34,159 nucleotides of DNA from an uncultured Eubacteriales bacterium (GTDB lineage Bacteria; Bacillota; Clostridia; Oscillospirales; CAG-272), in the NCBI GenBank assembly GCA_934394585.1, contig CAKRQU010000020.1, positions 1 through 34,159 of the forward strand, written 5' to 3'. The translations under genes were made by a program, and so were the position numbers. Positions 6,544 to 14,395 of this stretch are shown piece by piece (positions within the stretch are counted from its first letter, which is position 1; each line of letters starts with the position of its first letter). The notes under the pieces are model-generated. The model was not told the DNA's origin and did not search any database. It worked only from the letters and a program-made list of their open reading frames with translations.

Positions 6544-8109
6544 ATGGAAAAGAAAACCGCTATCATCATCGGCGCGGGTCCCGCGGGACTTACCGCCGCT
6601 TACGAGTTGCTCACAAAAACCGACATAAAGCCGATCATACTGGAGGAATCGGAGTATATCGGCGGCATTTCGCGCACGGCGCAATACGGTGGAAACCGCA
6701 TGGATATAGGCGGTCACCGCTTTTTCACAAAAATCGACGAAGTAAACGCCCTCTGGGAGCATTTCATGCCGATGCAGGGCGCGCAATCCAAAGACGATCT
6801 CCTCCTCGGGAATGAAAAAACGCTCGCAGAAGGCGGTCCCGATCCGGAAAAAACAGACAAGGTAATGCTCCGCCGCCGCAGAGTTTCCCGCATATATTAC
6901 CTGCACAAATTTTTCGATTATCCCATTTCCATGAAAGCGGAAACTTTCAGAAACATGGGCTTCGGCAGAACGATGAAAGCGGGTTTCGGCTATGTATGGT
7001 CAAGCATTTTCAAGAAAAAAGAAGATTCTCTGCGCAATTTCTATATAAACCGTTTCGGCAAACCTCTGTATGAAATGTTTTTCGAGGATTATACCGAAAA
7101 ACTCTGGGGCGTAAATCCCTCGGAAATCCCCGCGGACTGGGGCGCACAGCGTGTAAAGGGGCTTTCCCTGATGAAAGCCGTATGGTCGGCTGTGACAAAG
7201 CCTTTCAAAAAGAAAAACGGCAAAGTGGAAACCTCACTCATCGAGGAATTTTCCTATCCGAAGAAAGGACCCGGACAGCTTTATGAAGCCATGGCGGATG
7301 AAATCCGCGCGCTGGGCGGCGAAATAATAATGAACGCCCGCGTGACGAAAATAGACACGGACGGCAAAAGCGTAAAAAGCGTCGTCGCCGAGGAAAAAGA
7401 CGGCGAAAAAACTTACGTCGGCGATGTATTTTTCTCCACTATGCCGATAAAAGATCTCGTTTCCGGCATGGGAAGCGTCGTCCCCGCGGATGTGCGCGAT
7501 ATCGCCGTAAATCTGCCGTACCGCGATTTTATGACAGTGGGACTTCTCGTAAACAAGCTGAAAATCAAAAACAAAACCAATTTTAAAACAGTCGGCGATA
7601 TCGTTCCCGATTGCTGGATATATATTCAGGAGCGCGAAGTAAAGCTCGGCAGACTCCAGATTTTCAACAACTGGTCGCCCTACATGGTGGAGGATTTTGA
7701 AAATACCGCATGGATAGGACTGGAATATTTCTGCAATGAAGGCGACGAATACTGGAATATGAGCGACGATGATTTCATCGCTTTTGCCACGGACGAGCTG
7801 GCGAAAATCGGCGTGATAGATAAAGCGGATGTGCTGGACAGCGTGCGCATAAAGGTGAAAAAAGCTTATCCCGCATATTTCGGCACATACAATAAATTCG
7901 GCGAAGTGCGAGAATATCTCGACGGCATAGAAAACCTCTGGTGCCTCGGCAGAAACGGTCAGCACCGCTACAACAATATGGACCATTCCATAATGACGGC
8001 TATAGAAGCCGTCCGCGCCGTAGCCGCAGGCAATGTTTCCAAGGCGGATGTATGGGGCGTGAATACGGAAAAAGAATATCACGAGGAGAAATCCGAAAAT
8101 GGGAAATGA
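6544..8109 (+). CDS. FAD-dependent oxidoreductase (protoporphyrinogen oxidase / UDP-galactopyranose mutase-like)
   Basis: 521 residues. The N-terminal Rossmann motif is GAGPAGLTAAYELL (10-23), with Glu34 as the likely ribose ligand and GGISRT and GGHRFFTK following, as in FAD-binding amine-oxidase/UGM-like proteins. The segment FEDYTEKLWGVNPSEIPADWG is typical of a subgroup often found with surface polysaccharide genes. It is probably cytosolic, as no signal or membrane helix is seen. The exact substrate is unknown; a sugar-nucleotide or lipid-linked-sugar conversion is a guess from context. ATG 6544 is chosen because AAAGGA ends eight bases upstream; the ATG at 6535 overlaps that site. It overlaps the next gene by 11 bases, indicating coupled translation. 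Confidence 0.8.
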   Translation: MEKKTAIIIGAGPAGLTAAYELLTKTDIKPIILEESEYIGGISRTAQYGGNRMDIGGHRFFTKIDEVNALWEHFMPMQGAQSKDDLLLGNEKTLAEGGPDPEKTDKVMLRRRRVSRIYYLHKFFDYPISMKAETFRNMGFGRTMKAGFGYVWSSIFKKKEDSLRNFYINRFGKPLYEMFFEDYTEKLWGVNPSEIPADWGAQRVKGLSLMKAVWSAVTKPFKKKNGKVETSLIEEFSYPKKGPGQLYEAMADEIRALGGEIIMNARVTKIDTDGKSVKSVVAEEKDGEKTYVGDVFFSTMPIKDLVSGMGSVVPADVRDIAVNLPYRDFMTVGLLVNKLKIKNKTNFKTVGDIVPDCWIYIQEREVKLGRLQIFNNWSPYMVEDFENTAWIGLEYFCNEGDEYWNMSDDDFIAFATDELAKIGVIDKADVLDSVRIKVKKAYPAYFGTYNKFGEVREYLDGIENLWCLGRNGQHRYNNMDHSIMTAIEAVRAVAAGNVSKADVWGVNTEKEYHEEKSENGK

Positions 8110-9769
8110 TATTGAAATAAAAAAGCTGAAGCATCCGTTTTTTTCAAAAGAAAATATAAAGAAAATCCTCGGTATAGTCCTGCCGCTCGCGGTAATCCTC
8201 GGTTGTTTTGCGATAGTGGTTTATTATATCCTCGGTCCAGCCGAGGGATATTTCCATTCCGATTGCACGGATACGATATTCTGGGCGCAGGCAAGTTATG
8301 ATTCCGGCAGGCTCATCAGCGATAATTTCCAGTATGCTGCGCTGCTGCCTTTCGGCGGCAATCTGCTGATGCTGCCCTTTATTCCGATATTCGGCGTATC
8401 CATGACCACGCACAATATAGGCATGGTGCTTTTTGCCGTGCTTTTCTTCCTTTCGCTTTATGCTCTCGCCCGCTCGCTCGGCTATAATCTCACAAAGACA
8501 GCCGTGCTTATTTTCGCGGTCACGCTCACGCTTTCCGGCAGCAATAAGCTCCGCGAAATAATGTGGGGACATGTGATATATTACAGCCTGGGCATACTTT
8601 TCCTTTCGTTCGGGCTTTCGCTCATAAACCGCGCCGTGGAGAGAGGTTCTCTCATGGCGACAAAAGGGCTGCTGGCTAAAGATATCATCCTCGTGGCGGG
8701 GCTTTTCGTTTTTTCCGCGGCTACCGCGGTAAACGGGCTTCAGTCGGTGGTGACATATATTCTCCCCGCGGCAGGTGCGCTCGTGCTGGAACGCATATTT
8801 GCCGAGGCGGGTGAAAAGAATGATTTCAGAAAAAAAGTGCTGGACAGCTTATGGATTCTTCTCGTTCTCGCCGCTTCCACTCTCGCGGGGCTTCTGATAC
8901 TGAAGCTCGCCTCCGGCGAAGTATCTGCCGGCTATGCGAGTGCATACTCCGCTTATTCCGGTATGAATTCATGGAAAAACAATCTGCTGAAATTCGGCGA
9001 AGAGTGGTTTTCGCTCATCGGCGTGACCGTGGCAGACGGCGACAGTTTTCTCAGCATATCCGCTATGGGAAATCTCATCCGCATATTTTTCGGCATATTC
9101 ATACTCGTATTCCCGATAATCGGCGCTTTTCTCTATAAAAAAATCACATCGCGCGGGGCAAGACTTGTTTTGCTTTCGCATTTCGTGCAGAGTGCGCTCA
9201 TCATGTTTGCCTATATTTTCGGCAGGCTGAACAGTGCAAACTGGCGCCTCACTCCCCTGCTCGGCACGGCGGTGATAGCTTCCGCAGTATGTGCGCTGGA
9301 GCTGATGAAACCGCATGGTTTTGCCGAAATATCAAAACGTTTTGCCGTGCTGGCACTTTGTCTGATATGCCTTGCGCCTGCCGTTTCCGCCGTTCAGATA
9401 ATGAAAATGCCCGCGGATTACGGCAGAGATAATGACCTGCACAGGATAGCTTCCGAGCTGGAAAGCCGCGGACTGACAAACGGCTATGCCGAATTCTGGA
9501 AATCGCAGGCGGTGACGCTGCTTTCCGATTCAAAAGTAAAAGTACGCAATATACAGATAGTCAACTCGAAAATAGAAAAATACACATATCAGTCGGAATA
9601 TACCTGGTATGACGATCAGCCGGGTGCGGAAAAATATTTTATACTTCTTTCCGATTATGAATATTCAATACTGCAATATTATCTCACGCTGCAATATCCC
9701 GATGCGGATATTCAGACATTTGCGGGATATAAAATTCTTATTTTGTCATACAATCCGTTTTCAAAATAA
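8099..9769 (+). CDS. Large polytopic membrane protein, possible GT-C-type glycosyltransferase
   Basis: 556 residues with roughly ten to twelve hydrophobic helices; the first is at about 24-46. An extracytoplasmic loop follows it with YFHSDCTDTIFWAQASYDSGR, where acidic residues sit close to the first helix as in GT-C enzymes that use polyprenyl-phosphate sugars. The C-terminal ~110 residues are hydrophilic. I do not recognise a named family with certainty; GT-C is inferred from topology and from the GtrA/FAD-oxidoreductase neighbours. GAGGAG lies ten bases before the ATG. It starts inside the end of the FAD gene and is followed 13 bases later by the cupin gene, so the three form one unit. Confidence 0.6.
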   Translation: MGNDIEIKKLKHPFFSKENIKKILGIVLPLAVILGCFAIVVYYILGPAEGYFHSDCTDTIFWAQASYDSGRLISDNFQYAALLPFGGNLLMLPFIPIFGVSMTTHNIGMVLFAVLFFLSLYALARSLGYNLTKTAVLIFAVTLTLSGSNKLREIMWGHVIYYSLGILFLSFGLSLINRAVERGSLMATKGLLAKDIILVAGLFVFSAATAVNGLQSVVTYILPAAGALVLERIFAEAGEKNDFRKKVLDSLWILLVLAASTLAGLLILKLASGEVSAGYASAYSAYSGMNSWKNNLLKFGEEWFSLIGVTVADGDSFLSISAMGNLIRIFFGIFILVFPIIGAFLYKKITSRGARLVLLSHFVQSALIMFAYIFGRLNSANWRLTPLLGTAVIASAVCALELMKPHGFAEISKRFAVLALCLICLAPAVSAVQIMKMPADYGRDNDLHRIASELESRGLTNGYAEFWKSQAVTLLSDSKVKVRNIQIVNSKIEKYTYQSEYTWYDDQPGAEKYFILLSDYEYSILQYYLTLQYPDADIQTFAGYKILILSYNPFSK

Positions 9770-9782
9770 AGGAGAATAAAAA

Positions 9783-10130
9783 ATGATAAAGGCAGTAAAG
9801 AAAACATTGCTGAAAAATATCGAAAAATCAAAGGTTCTTTCGCTAAAAGACGAGCTCGCCTACAGCGACGGGCAGATAATAAGCAAAACTCTCGTGCAGA
9901 ACGGCGCCGTGAGCATAACGCTTTTCTCATTTGATAAAGATGAGGAAATCAGCACGCATGAATCCGGCGGCGATGCTTTTGTCACATGCCTCGACGGCGT
10001 GGGACTGATAACGATAGACGGCGTGGATTATGAGCTTCACGAGGGCGAAGCCATAGTTATGCCGGCGCATCATCCGCATGCGGTCCGCGGCAAGGAGCGT
10101 TTCAAAATGATGCTTACCGTGGTTTTTTAA
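9783..10130 (+). CDS. Small cupin-domain protein
   Basis: 115 residues, a single-domain cupin beta-barrel. Motif 1 is seen around HESGGDAFVTCLDG (about residues 59-72) and motif 2 around EGEAIVMPAHHPHAVRG (about 86-102), with His residues suited to binding one metal ion. The family includes sugar-binding, isomerase and sensor proteins, so the reaction cannot be assigned. AGGAG lies shortly before the ATG. It is the last gene of the 6544-10130 unit, followed by a strong terminator. Its place after putative glycan genes suggests a sugar-related role, but this is only context. Confidence 0.8.
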   Translation: MIKAVKKTLLKNIEKSKVLSLKDELAYSDGQIISKTLVQNGAVSITLFSFDKDEEISTHESGGDAFVTCLDGVGLITIDGVDYELHEGEAIVMPAHHPHAVRGKERFKMMLTVVF

Positions 10131-10143
10131 GCAAAAATAAAAG

Positions 10144-10169
10144 CGCAGGGCGCATGCCCTGCGTTTTTT
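10144..10169 (+). terminator. Intrinsic terminator of the FAD/membrane protein/cupin unit
   Basis: CGCAGGGC (10144-10151) pairs perfectly with GCCCTGCG (10156-10163) around a GCAT loop, followed by six T. The same eight-base stem occurs in the terminator at 26922-26953. Confidence 0.93.
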
Positions 10170-10210
10170 GTTTTTTGTCAATATGGGGCGGGCACTGCGG
10201 TCGCCCGTGC
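10170..10210. repeat. Module-3 hairpin
   Basis: GGGCGGGCACTGCGGTCGCCC-like sequence at about 10187-10207 is a slightly mismatched version of the GGGCGAC...GTCGCCC module found beside several element copies. Confidence 0.5.
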
Positions 10211-10364
10211 TCGTTTTTCTTTGCGCAAAGGAATTTAAGCAATGCGCGGAGCGCGTTGCTTCGGCTCCTTTGTGCAAGGGAATTAAGCAATGTGCGAAGC
10301 ACGTTGCTTGGCTTCGCCGAGAAAGGGTCTGAGCTGGCATGGCGCAGCCATGACTGAGGGATTG
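10211..10364 (-). repeat. Second repeat family (about 150 bp hairpin array)
   Basis: Read on the minus strand this is closely similar to 26701-26850: CAATCCCTC, a hairpin, GACCCTTTCTCGGCGAAGCC, AAGCAACGTGC/GCACATTGCTT, CAAAGGAGCCG, AAGCAACGCGC/GCGCATTGCTT, then CTTTG...CAAAG. The hairpin after CAATCCCTC is CATGGCTGCGCCATG here but CCCGACTTCGTCGGG in the other copy, so unlike sequences fill the same structural slot. It is non-coding as far as can be seen. Confidence 0.85.
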
Positions 10365-10444
10365 GTTTATTTTCAAAAAGAAACAAAAAGTTACTTGTCC
10401 CCCGCGAGGGGACGGGGGTGTACTTTTCTATGAAGAAAAGTACC
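10365..10444. repeat. Hairpin-module array beside element copy D (3' side)
   Basis: TTATTTTCAAAAAGAAAC, then a module-2 hairpin GTCCCCCGCGAGGGGAC (about 10398-10414), then a module-1 hairpin GTACTTTT...AAAAGTAC (about 10420-10443) touching the element end. The same order appears beside copy E at 15014-15095. Confidence 0.7.
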
Positions 10445-10916
10445 AAAAGTCAAAAAGAGGAAAGTATTCCTCTTTTGAACTCTTTCTGTGTCGCCTCGCG
10501 GCGACTCGTGCGAACATACTGCCAGACAGTCCAACCATAGACTAAACCGGAAGCGCAGTTCAGACCCCCACTTAACACGGACTTTTGTCTGTGCAGACTT
10601 TGGCTTTAGCCGCCCCAACTCGATGTCCATCAAGCCATGCTCGCTTTGGTGGAGTTTAGACTATAGTGGAAAGCGCAGCTGGACTTTCGGCGTGGTACTA
10701 TCCACCCCGTCGAATCTGCTCGCTTTTTGCGGCATACTATGTTCGCACGCGCGGTATGGCTGATGATATGCAAAAGAGATAAACTTGAGATTTTTGATTT
10801 TGCTATATATAGCACATACTTGCCGCGCATTACTTTTTGCGGCTAACTCGACGGGGTGCGAGGTAGTTTGCAAAGGAGGGCGAGGAGCCTTCCTTTGATG
10901 ACTTTTGGTACTTTTC
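10445..10916 (-). repeat. Dispersed structured element, copy D (complete, 472 bp)
   Basis: Minus-strand copy. Its 5' end is at 10916 and its 3' end at 10445. GTGCGAACATA/TATGTTCGCAC lie at 10738-10748 and 10508-10518, and CACCCCGTCGA/TCGACGGGGTG at 10703-10713 and 10848-10858; both pairs are perfect. The GNRA hairpin maps to 10490-10505. The 3' hairpin is short: arms 10453-10462 and 10467-10476 with a four-base loop, lacking the 51-54 base insert of copies B, C and F. It lies at the convergent junction of the cupin and LysM/GH18 genes. Confidence 0.92.
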
Positions 10917-11035
10917 GTCAGTGAAAAGTACACCCTCATCCCCCCGCAGGGGACAGAGTAGCTTTTCTATGCTTTTATAAAAAGCGCGACCCCCGTCACG
11001 GGCGACTGCGGTCGCCCGCTTCTTTCCCTGCTCTT
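10917..11035. repeat. Hairpin-module array beside element copy D (5' side)
   Basis: Module-1 hairpin GTACTTTT...AAAAGTAC (about 10918-10931 and onward), module-2 CCCCCGCAGGGG (near 10940-10951), GCTTTTATAAAAAGC near 10971-10985, and module-3 GGGCGACTGCGGTCGCCC (about 11000-11017). A CTTTCATGAAAAAG hairpin follows and runs into the stop codon of the next gene. No gene is seen. Confidence 0.7.
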
Positions 11036-12310
11036 TCATGAAAAAGTGCCATACGCCACGGCGGCAATCATCCAGTTCTGATTGAATTTGCGCATCATAT
11101 TCCAATATCCCGCGCCGGCGAGCCCGTATTCGGGGATGAGCGCCAGCTTGGAGGAAATACTGCGCGCATCTTCAAACCACACCTCGTGCACATTCCCGTC
11201 GGCGGTATAATTGAAATACGGCGTTTGCGCTTCCTCATCAAATTTTATTTCCGCGCCGTATTGCAGAGCCGTTTCCGCCGCCGCCTCGTTTGATATCAGC
11301 GCGGCGCGCGTTTCGCCTTTTTTATAGGGCAAAATCCAATCGTAAGCATAATTCGGCATACCCATGAAAATTTTACCCGCAGGGATTTCCGAAACGGCAT
11401 AATCCAGCACGCGCCGCACGGCATTTATAGGCGCCACAGCCATGGGCGGACCGTAGGTATAGCCCCATTCATAAGTCATGACGAAAATTTTGTCCGCCGC
11501 CGCGCCTATCGCCGCATAATCATGCCCCTCGTAAAAAAGCCCGTTTTGCGAGGCGGATGTTTTCGGTGCGAGAGCCGCCGTCACATCAAAACCCTGCGGG
11601 TTTGCCGCCGCACGCATTTCCGCGATAAAAGAAGCATACGCCGCCGCATCCGACGGATAAATGAATTCAAAATCTATATCCATGCCCGTATAGCCTTTGT
11701 TTTGCATATTGGAAATACATGCGGATATGAGATTTTTTCTCGCCGCGGCATTGCCGAGCAGAGCGGAAGCCAGTTCATTTGAAAAATTTCCGTCCTTTGT
11801 CAATGTGGATAAATGCATCAACGGCTTTACGCCGTAGCTTTGTGCCGCAGAAATGATATTTTCGTCATCGAGCGAAACGAGCGTACCCGCAGGTGTGAAA
11901 CCGTAAGTAAACGGCGCGATATATGTGAGATACGGCAGCCCGTAAAGCAGGATTTCTTCCTCTATAAAAGGATAGGCATAGCCGTTTATTTCCATGCGCC
12001 CCTGTGCTTTTTCGGAAAACGAGATGACGATTTTCTGCCCCTCGTAAAGCGGCGTATATCCGCCGTTTTGCGAAGGATTGTATGCGAGCAGGCGCCGCGT
12101 CGATATGCCGTAATCCGCCGCTATGGATGAAATGCTCTCCCCTGCGCGCACGGTATGAATAATATCCGGCGATAAAATAAGTATGCTTTGCCCCACGGCG
12201 GGTATATTCCCTTTTATCCCGTTCCATTCGCGGAGCAATACTGCATCCACGCCGTTTTCCGCGGCGATTTTTTCCATGGTATCGCCGCTTTTTGCTATAT
12301 AGATATACAA
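11036..12310 (-). CDS. LysM + GH18 spore-type peptidoglycan hydrolase (SleL/YaaH family)
   Basis: 424 residues: two LysM peptidoglycan-binding modules (about 2-46 and 52-98) and a GH18 catalytic domain (about 115-424) with the DxDxE motif as MDIDFE, general acid near Glu215. SleL/YaaH proteins are N-acetylglucosaminidases or related enzymes that act on cortex peptidoglycan during spore germination. The start is the TTG at 12310: GAGGGGAG on the minus strand (12326-12319) has eight-base spacing, and the protein then begins with the typical short MYIYIAKSGDT. An ATG 18 bases upstream has no good site. The ribosome-binding site is inside the terminator stem of the upstream lipoprotein gene. The stop codon lies in a CTTTTTCATGAAAGAG hairpin resembling module 1. 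Confidence 0.85.
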   Translation of the reverse strand: MYIYIAKSGDTMEKIAAENGVDAVLLREWNGIKGNIPAVGQSILILSPDIIHTVRAGESISSIAADYGISTRRLLAYNPSQNGGYTPLYEGQKIVISFSEKAQGRMEINGYAYPFIEEEILLYGLPYLTYIAPFTYGFTPAGTLVSLDDENIISAAQSYGVKPLMHLSTLTKDGNFSNELASALLGNAAARKNLISACISNMQNKGYTGMDIDFEFIYPSDAAAYASFIAEMRAAANPQGFDVTAALAPKTSASQNGLFYEGHDYAAIGAAADKIFVMTYEWGYTYGPPMAVAPINAVRRVLDYAVSEIPAGKIFMGMPNYAYDWILPYKKGETRAALISNEAAAETALQYGAEIKFDEEAQTPYFNYTADGNVHEVWFEDARSISSKLALIPEYGLAGAGYWNMMRKFNQNWMIAAVAYGTFS

Positions 12311-12358
12311 ATAAAAAACTCCCCTCATACAGCTCTTTTAAAACTATATGAGGGGAGT
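12311..12358 (-). terminator. Terminator of the LRR lipoprotein gene overlapping the next gene's ribosome-binding site
   Basis: On the minus strand a 15 bp stem (12358-12344 with 12332-12318, one T-G pair) encloses an 11-base loop containing TTTTAAAA and is followed by TTTTTT. The 3' arm contains GAGGGGAG, the ribosome-binding site for the TTG start at 12310. Folding would both end the upstream transcript and mask that site. Confidence 0.85.
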
Positions 12359-12378
12359 CGCATTTACGTCACAACCGA

Positions 12379-13128
12379 TTACGAGAAAATGAAAGATACA
12401 TCAGCTACGCCGCTGAAAATGGAATCTATCTGAGATTCAAAAGCTTTGGGCAGAGTAACTGTTTTCAGTCCCGTGCAGCCTGCAAATGCGAGAGCATCGA
12501 TTTCCGTAACGCTGTTCGGAATGACAAGCGTGGTAAGCGAAGTGCAGTTTGCAAAAGCGCTGGCGCCGATGGATTTCACCGTAGAGGGGATAGTGATTTC
12601 GGTAATCTTGGAGCATTTCCAGAAAGCATGATTTTCTATGGTTTCAAGTCCCTCGGAGAGAGTAACCTTTTCGAGCGAAGAGAAATTGCTGAAAACTTTC
12701 TGAGAAATTACCTTTACCGAAGAAGGAACGACAACTTCCTTTACGCCCGTGGCGTCATTTTTCACGAGAGTGGAATAATAACCCAGCATTGTTACGGCGT
12801 AGGTTTTGCCGTCGTAAATGTATTCGGAAGGAATAACGATGGTTTCCTCGGATTTTTTCCATTCCTGTACTGCGACGGAAGTGATATTGTCGTCGTTATC
12901 GCGGATGAGATGCGCGAAGAATTTATAATCCAGGCTGTCGATGATATCGGGCGAGGAAAATGTTCTTGTTATCGGGAGAGTGGCATCCGAAGATGTCGCT
13001 GTGGTATTTTCGGTATTATTTGTAGTGGTGCCGTCTATAGGAGCGGGCTTGTCTCCGCATGAAGCAAAAACAGCGGCGACGGCGCAGAGCACACCTATAA
13101 CCAAGCAGAGTGAAATTATCCTTTTCAT
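12379..13128 (-). CDS. Lipoprotein with BspA-type leucine-rich repeats
   Basis: 249 residues. A lipoprotein signal peptide has KR at 2-3, a hydrophobic core and lipobox FASC with Cys24 as the lipid-modified residue. A Thr/Asn/Ser-rich linker (about 32-55) follows. The C-terminal half holds LRR_5/BspA-like repeats, visible as VKVISQKVFSNFSSLEKVTL, LETIENHAFWKCSKITEITI and VKSIGASAFANCTSLTTLVI. Such repeats are usually outside the cell and bind proteins or surfaces; the ligand is unknown. AAAGGA lies ten bases before the ATG. It is the first of two minus-strand genes. A second lipoprotein with the same repeat type is at 30219-32222. Confidence 0.88.
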   Translation of the reverse strand: MKRIISLCLVIGVLCAVAAVFASCGDKPAPIDGTTTNNTENTTATSSDATLPITRTFSSPDIIDSLDYKFFAHLIRDNDDNITSVAVQEWKKSEETIVIPSEYIYDGKTYAVTMLGYYSTLVKNDATGVKEVVVPSSVKVISQKVFSNFSSLEKVTLSEGLETIENHAFWKCSKITEITIPSTVKSIGASAFANCTSLTTLVIPNSVTEIDALAFAGCTGLKTVTLPKAFESQIDSIFSGVADVSFIFS

Positions 13129-13175
13129 TGTGTAATATCCTTTCGAATAAAAGTGTTTTGCCTTACATATTATAA

Positions 13176-13204
13176 ACTATATCACAAAATTTGCGTTTTG
13201 TCAA
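13176..13204 (-). promoter_or_regulatory. Sigma-A promoter of the LRR lipoprotein gene
   Basis: On the minus strand TTGACA (13204-13199), a 17-base spacer and TATAGT (13181-13176). It is about 48 bases upstream of the ATG. Confidence 0.8.
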
Positions 13205-13303
13205 TCGTATGAAGCAAATTGCAAAAAAGTTTGGTTTTTGTTTTTATTTTATTAAGAAATCGTCCATACGTTTTCGTATGAAAAAAGCGGGGTGAAAAGC
13301 AAA

Positions 13304-14395
13304 ATGTCTTTTCGCGACACGGCTGGAAAGACCGGAATGAAAATATTATATATCGCGGCGGGTGCGGCGGCTGTTTTTGTCGCGGTGAAATATGTCATAC
13401 CGGCGATGCTGCCTTTTATCATTTCGTTTATACTCGCCATGATATTGCAGCGACCTGTAAATTTCTGCGAAAAAAAGCTGAAAATCCCGCGCGGCATTTC
13501 CTCGGCATTTTTTATTCTCGGGATCACGGCGGCTGTTTTTGCCGTGCTTTTTGCGGCGTTTTCTTCTGCCGTGCGCGAGGCGGCGGAATTTATTTCGGAG
13601 GCGGCTTCGGGAAATTCCTCTTTTCTTTCGGGTTTTTCCGCGCTCACGGATAAAATAGGCGCCTACGGCGACAGATTTATAAAGCAGATTTTCCCCGAGG
13701 CGGGCGAAAGCATAAATACGGCGGATATGCTGCATTCCGTTTTTGTTTCCGCTGTGAAAAAAGCAGCCGTTTTTGTTTCGTCGGTGATAGCGGGCACGGT
13801 TTCCGCCATGCCGCGTGCGCTGATATTTTTTATCGCGCTGATATTCTCCGGTATATATTTTTGTGCGGATTATCCCAAAATACGCGCATTTTGCGCATCA
13901 CGTTTATCGGGAAAAATGAAAAAATATTCCTCCTATATCAAAAAAGAGGGACTGATGGCGGCGGCAGGCTGTGCAAAATCGTATTTTCTGATATTTCTGC
14001 TCACTTTCGGCGAGCTTTTTCTCGGTTTTGTGCTGATGCGGCAAAAAGGTGCTTTTCTTCTGGCGCTTATTACGGCGCTGGTGGATATTTTACCTGTGCT
14101 CGGCACGGGCACGGTGCTTTTGCCGTGGGCAGCGGCGCTTCTTATTATAGGAAAAGGCGCACGCGCGCTGAAACTGCTGATACTTTATGCGGTGATAACG
14201 GTGATAAGACAGATCGCCGAGCCGCGTCTTGTCGGGAATGTCACGGGGCTTCATCCCGCGCTCACGCTGATATGTATGTATTCGGGTCTGCGGCTGGCAG
14301 GCGCCGCGGGAATGATATTTTTGCCCGTCACGGTGGCATTTGCGCTGAAAATAACGGAGCTTTTTCATGAAGCGGCTTCAGAGGAGAGCAAATGA
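13304..14395 (+). CDS. ytvI: YtvI-like AI-2E family membrane protein
   Basis: 363 residues, about seven to eight membrane helices with a large loop in the middle (about 95-160), the AI-2E/UPF0118 pattern. The length and the C-terminal VDILPVLGTGTVLLPWA...IRQIAEPRLVG match sporulation integral membrane protein YtvI. Its transport substrate is not established. ATG 13304 is chosen over an in-frame GTG at 13292 because GGGGTG at 13289-13294 then gives nine-base spacing. A CATACG-TTTT-CGTATG hairpin lies at 13265-13280, just before that site. No strong sigma-A promoter was found, which would fit a sporulation sigma factor but does not prove it. It overlaps the M50 gene by four bases (ATGA). Confidence 0.75.
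   Translation: MSFRDTAGKTGMKILYIAAGAAAVFVAVKYVIPAMLPFIISFILAMILQRPVNFCEKKLKIPRGISSAFFILGITAAVFAVLFAAFSSAVREAAEFISEAASGNSSFLSGFSALTDKIGAYGDRFIKQIFPEAGESINTADMLHSVFVSAVKKAAVFVSSVIAGTVSAMPRALIFFIALIFSGIYFCADYPKIRAFCASRLSGKMKKYSSYIKKEGLMAAAGCAKSYFLIFLLTFGELFLGFVLMRQKGAFLLALITALVDILPVLGTGTVLLPWAAALLIIGKGARALKLLILYAVITVIRQIAEPRLVGNVTGLHPALTLICMYSGLRLAGAAGMIFLPVTVAFALKITELFHEAASEESK

Noticed and set aside
7234..8082. Long reverse-strand reading frames opposite real genes (also 18311-19735, 20277-21869, 27542-28897, 32362-34020).
   Set aside because: They lie antisense to genes with clear family motifs and have no start signals or recognisable domains; they arise from codon bias.
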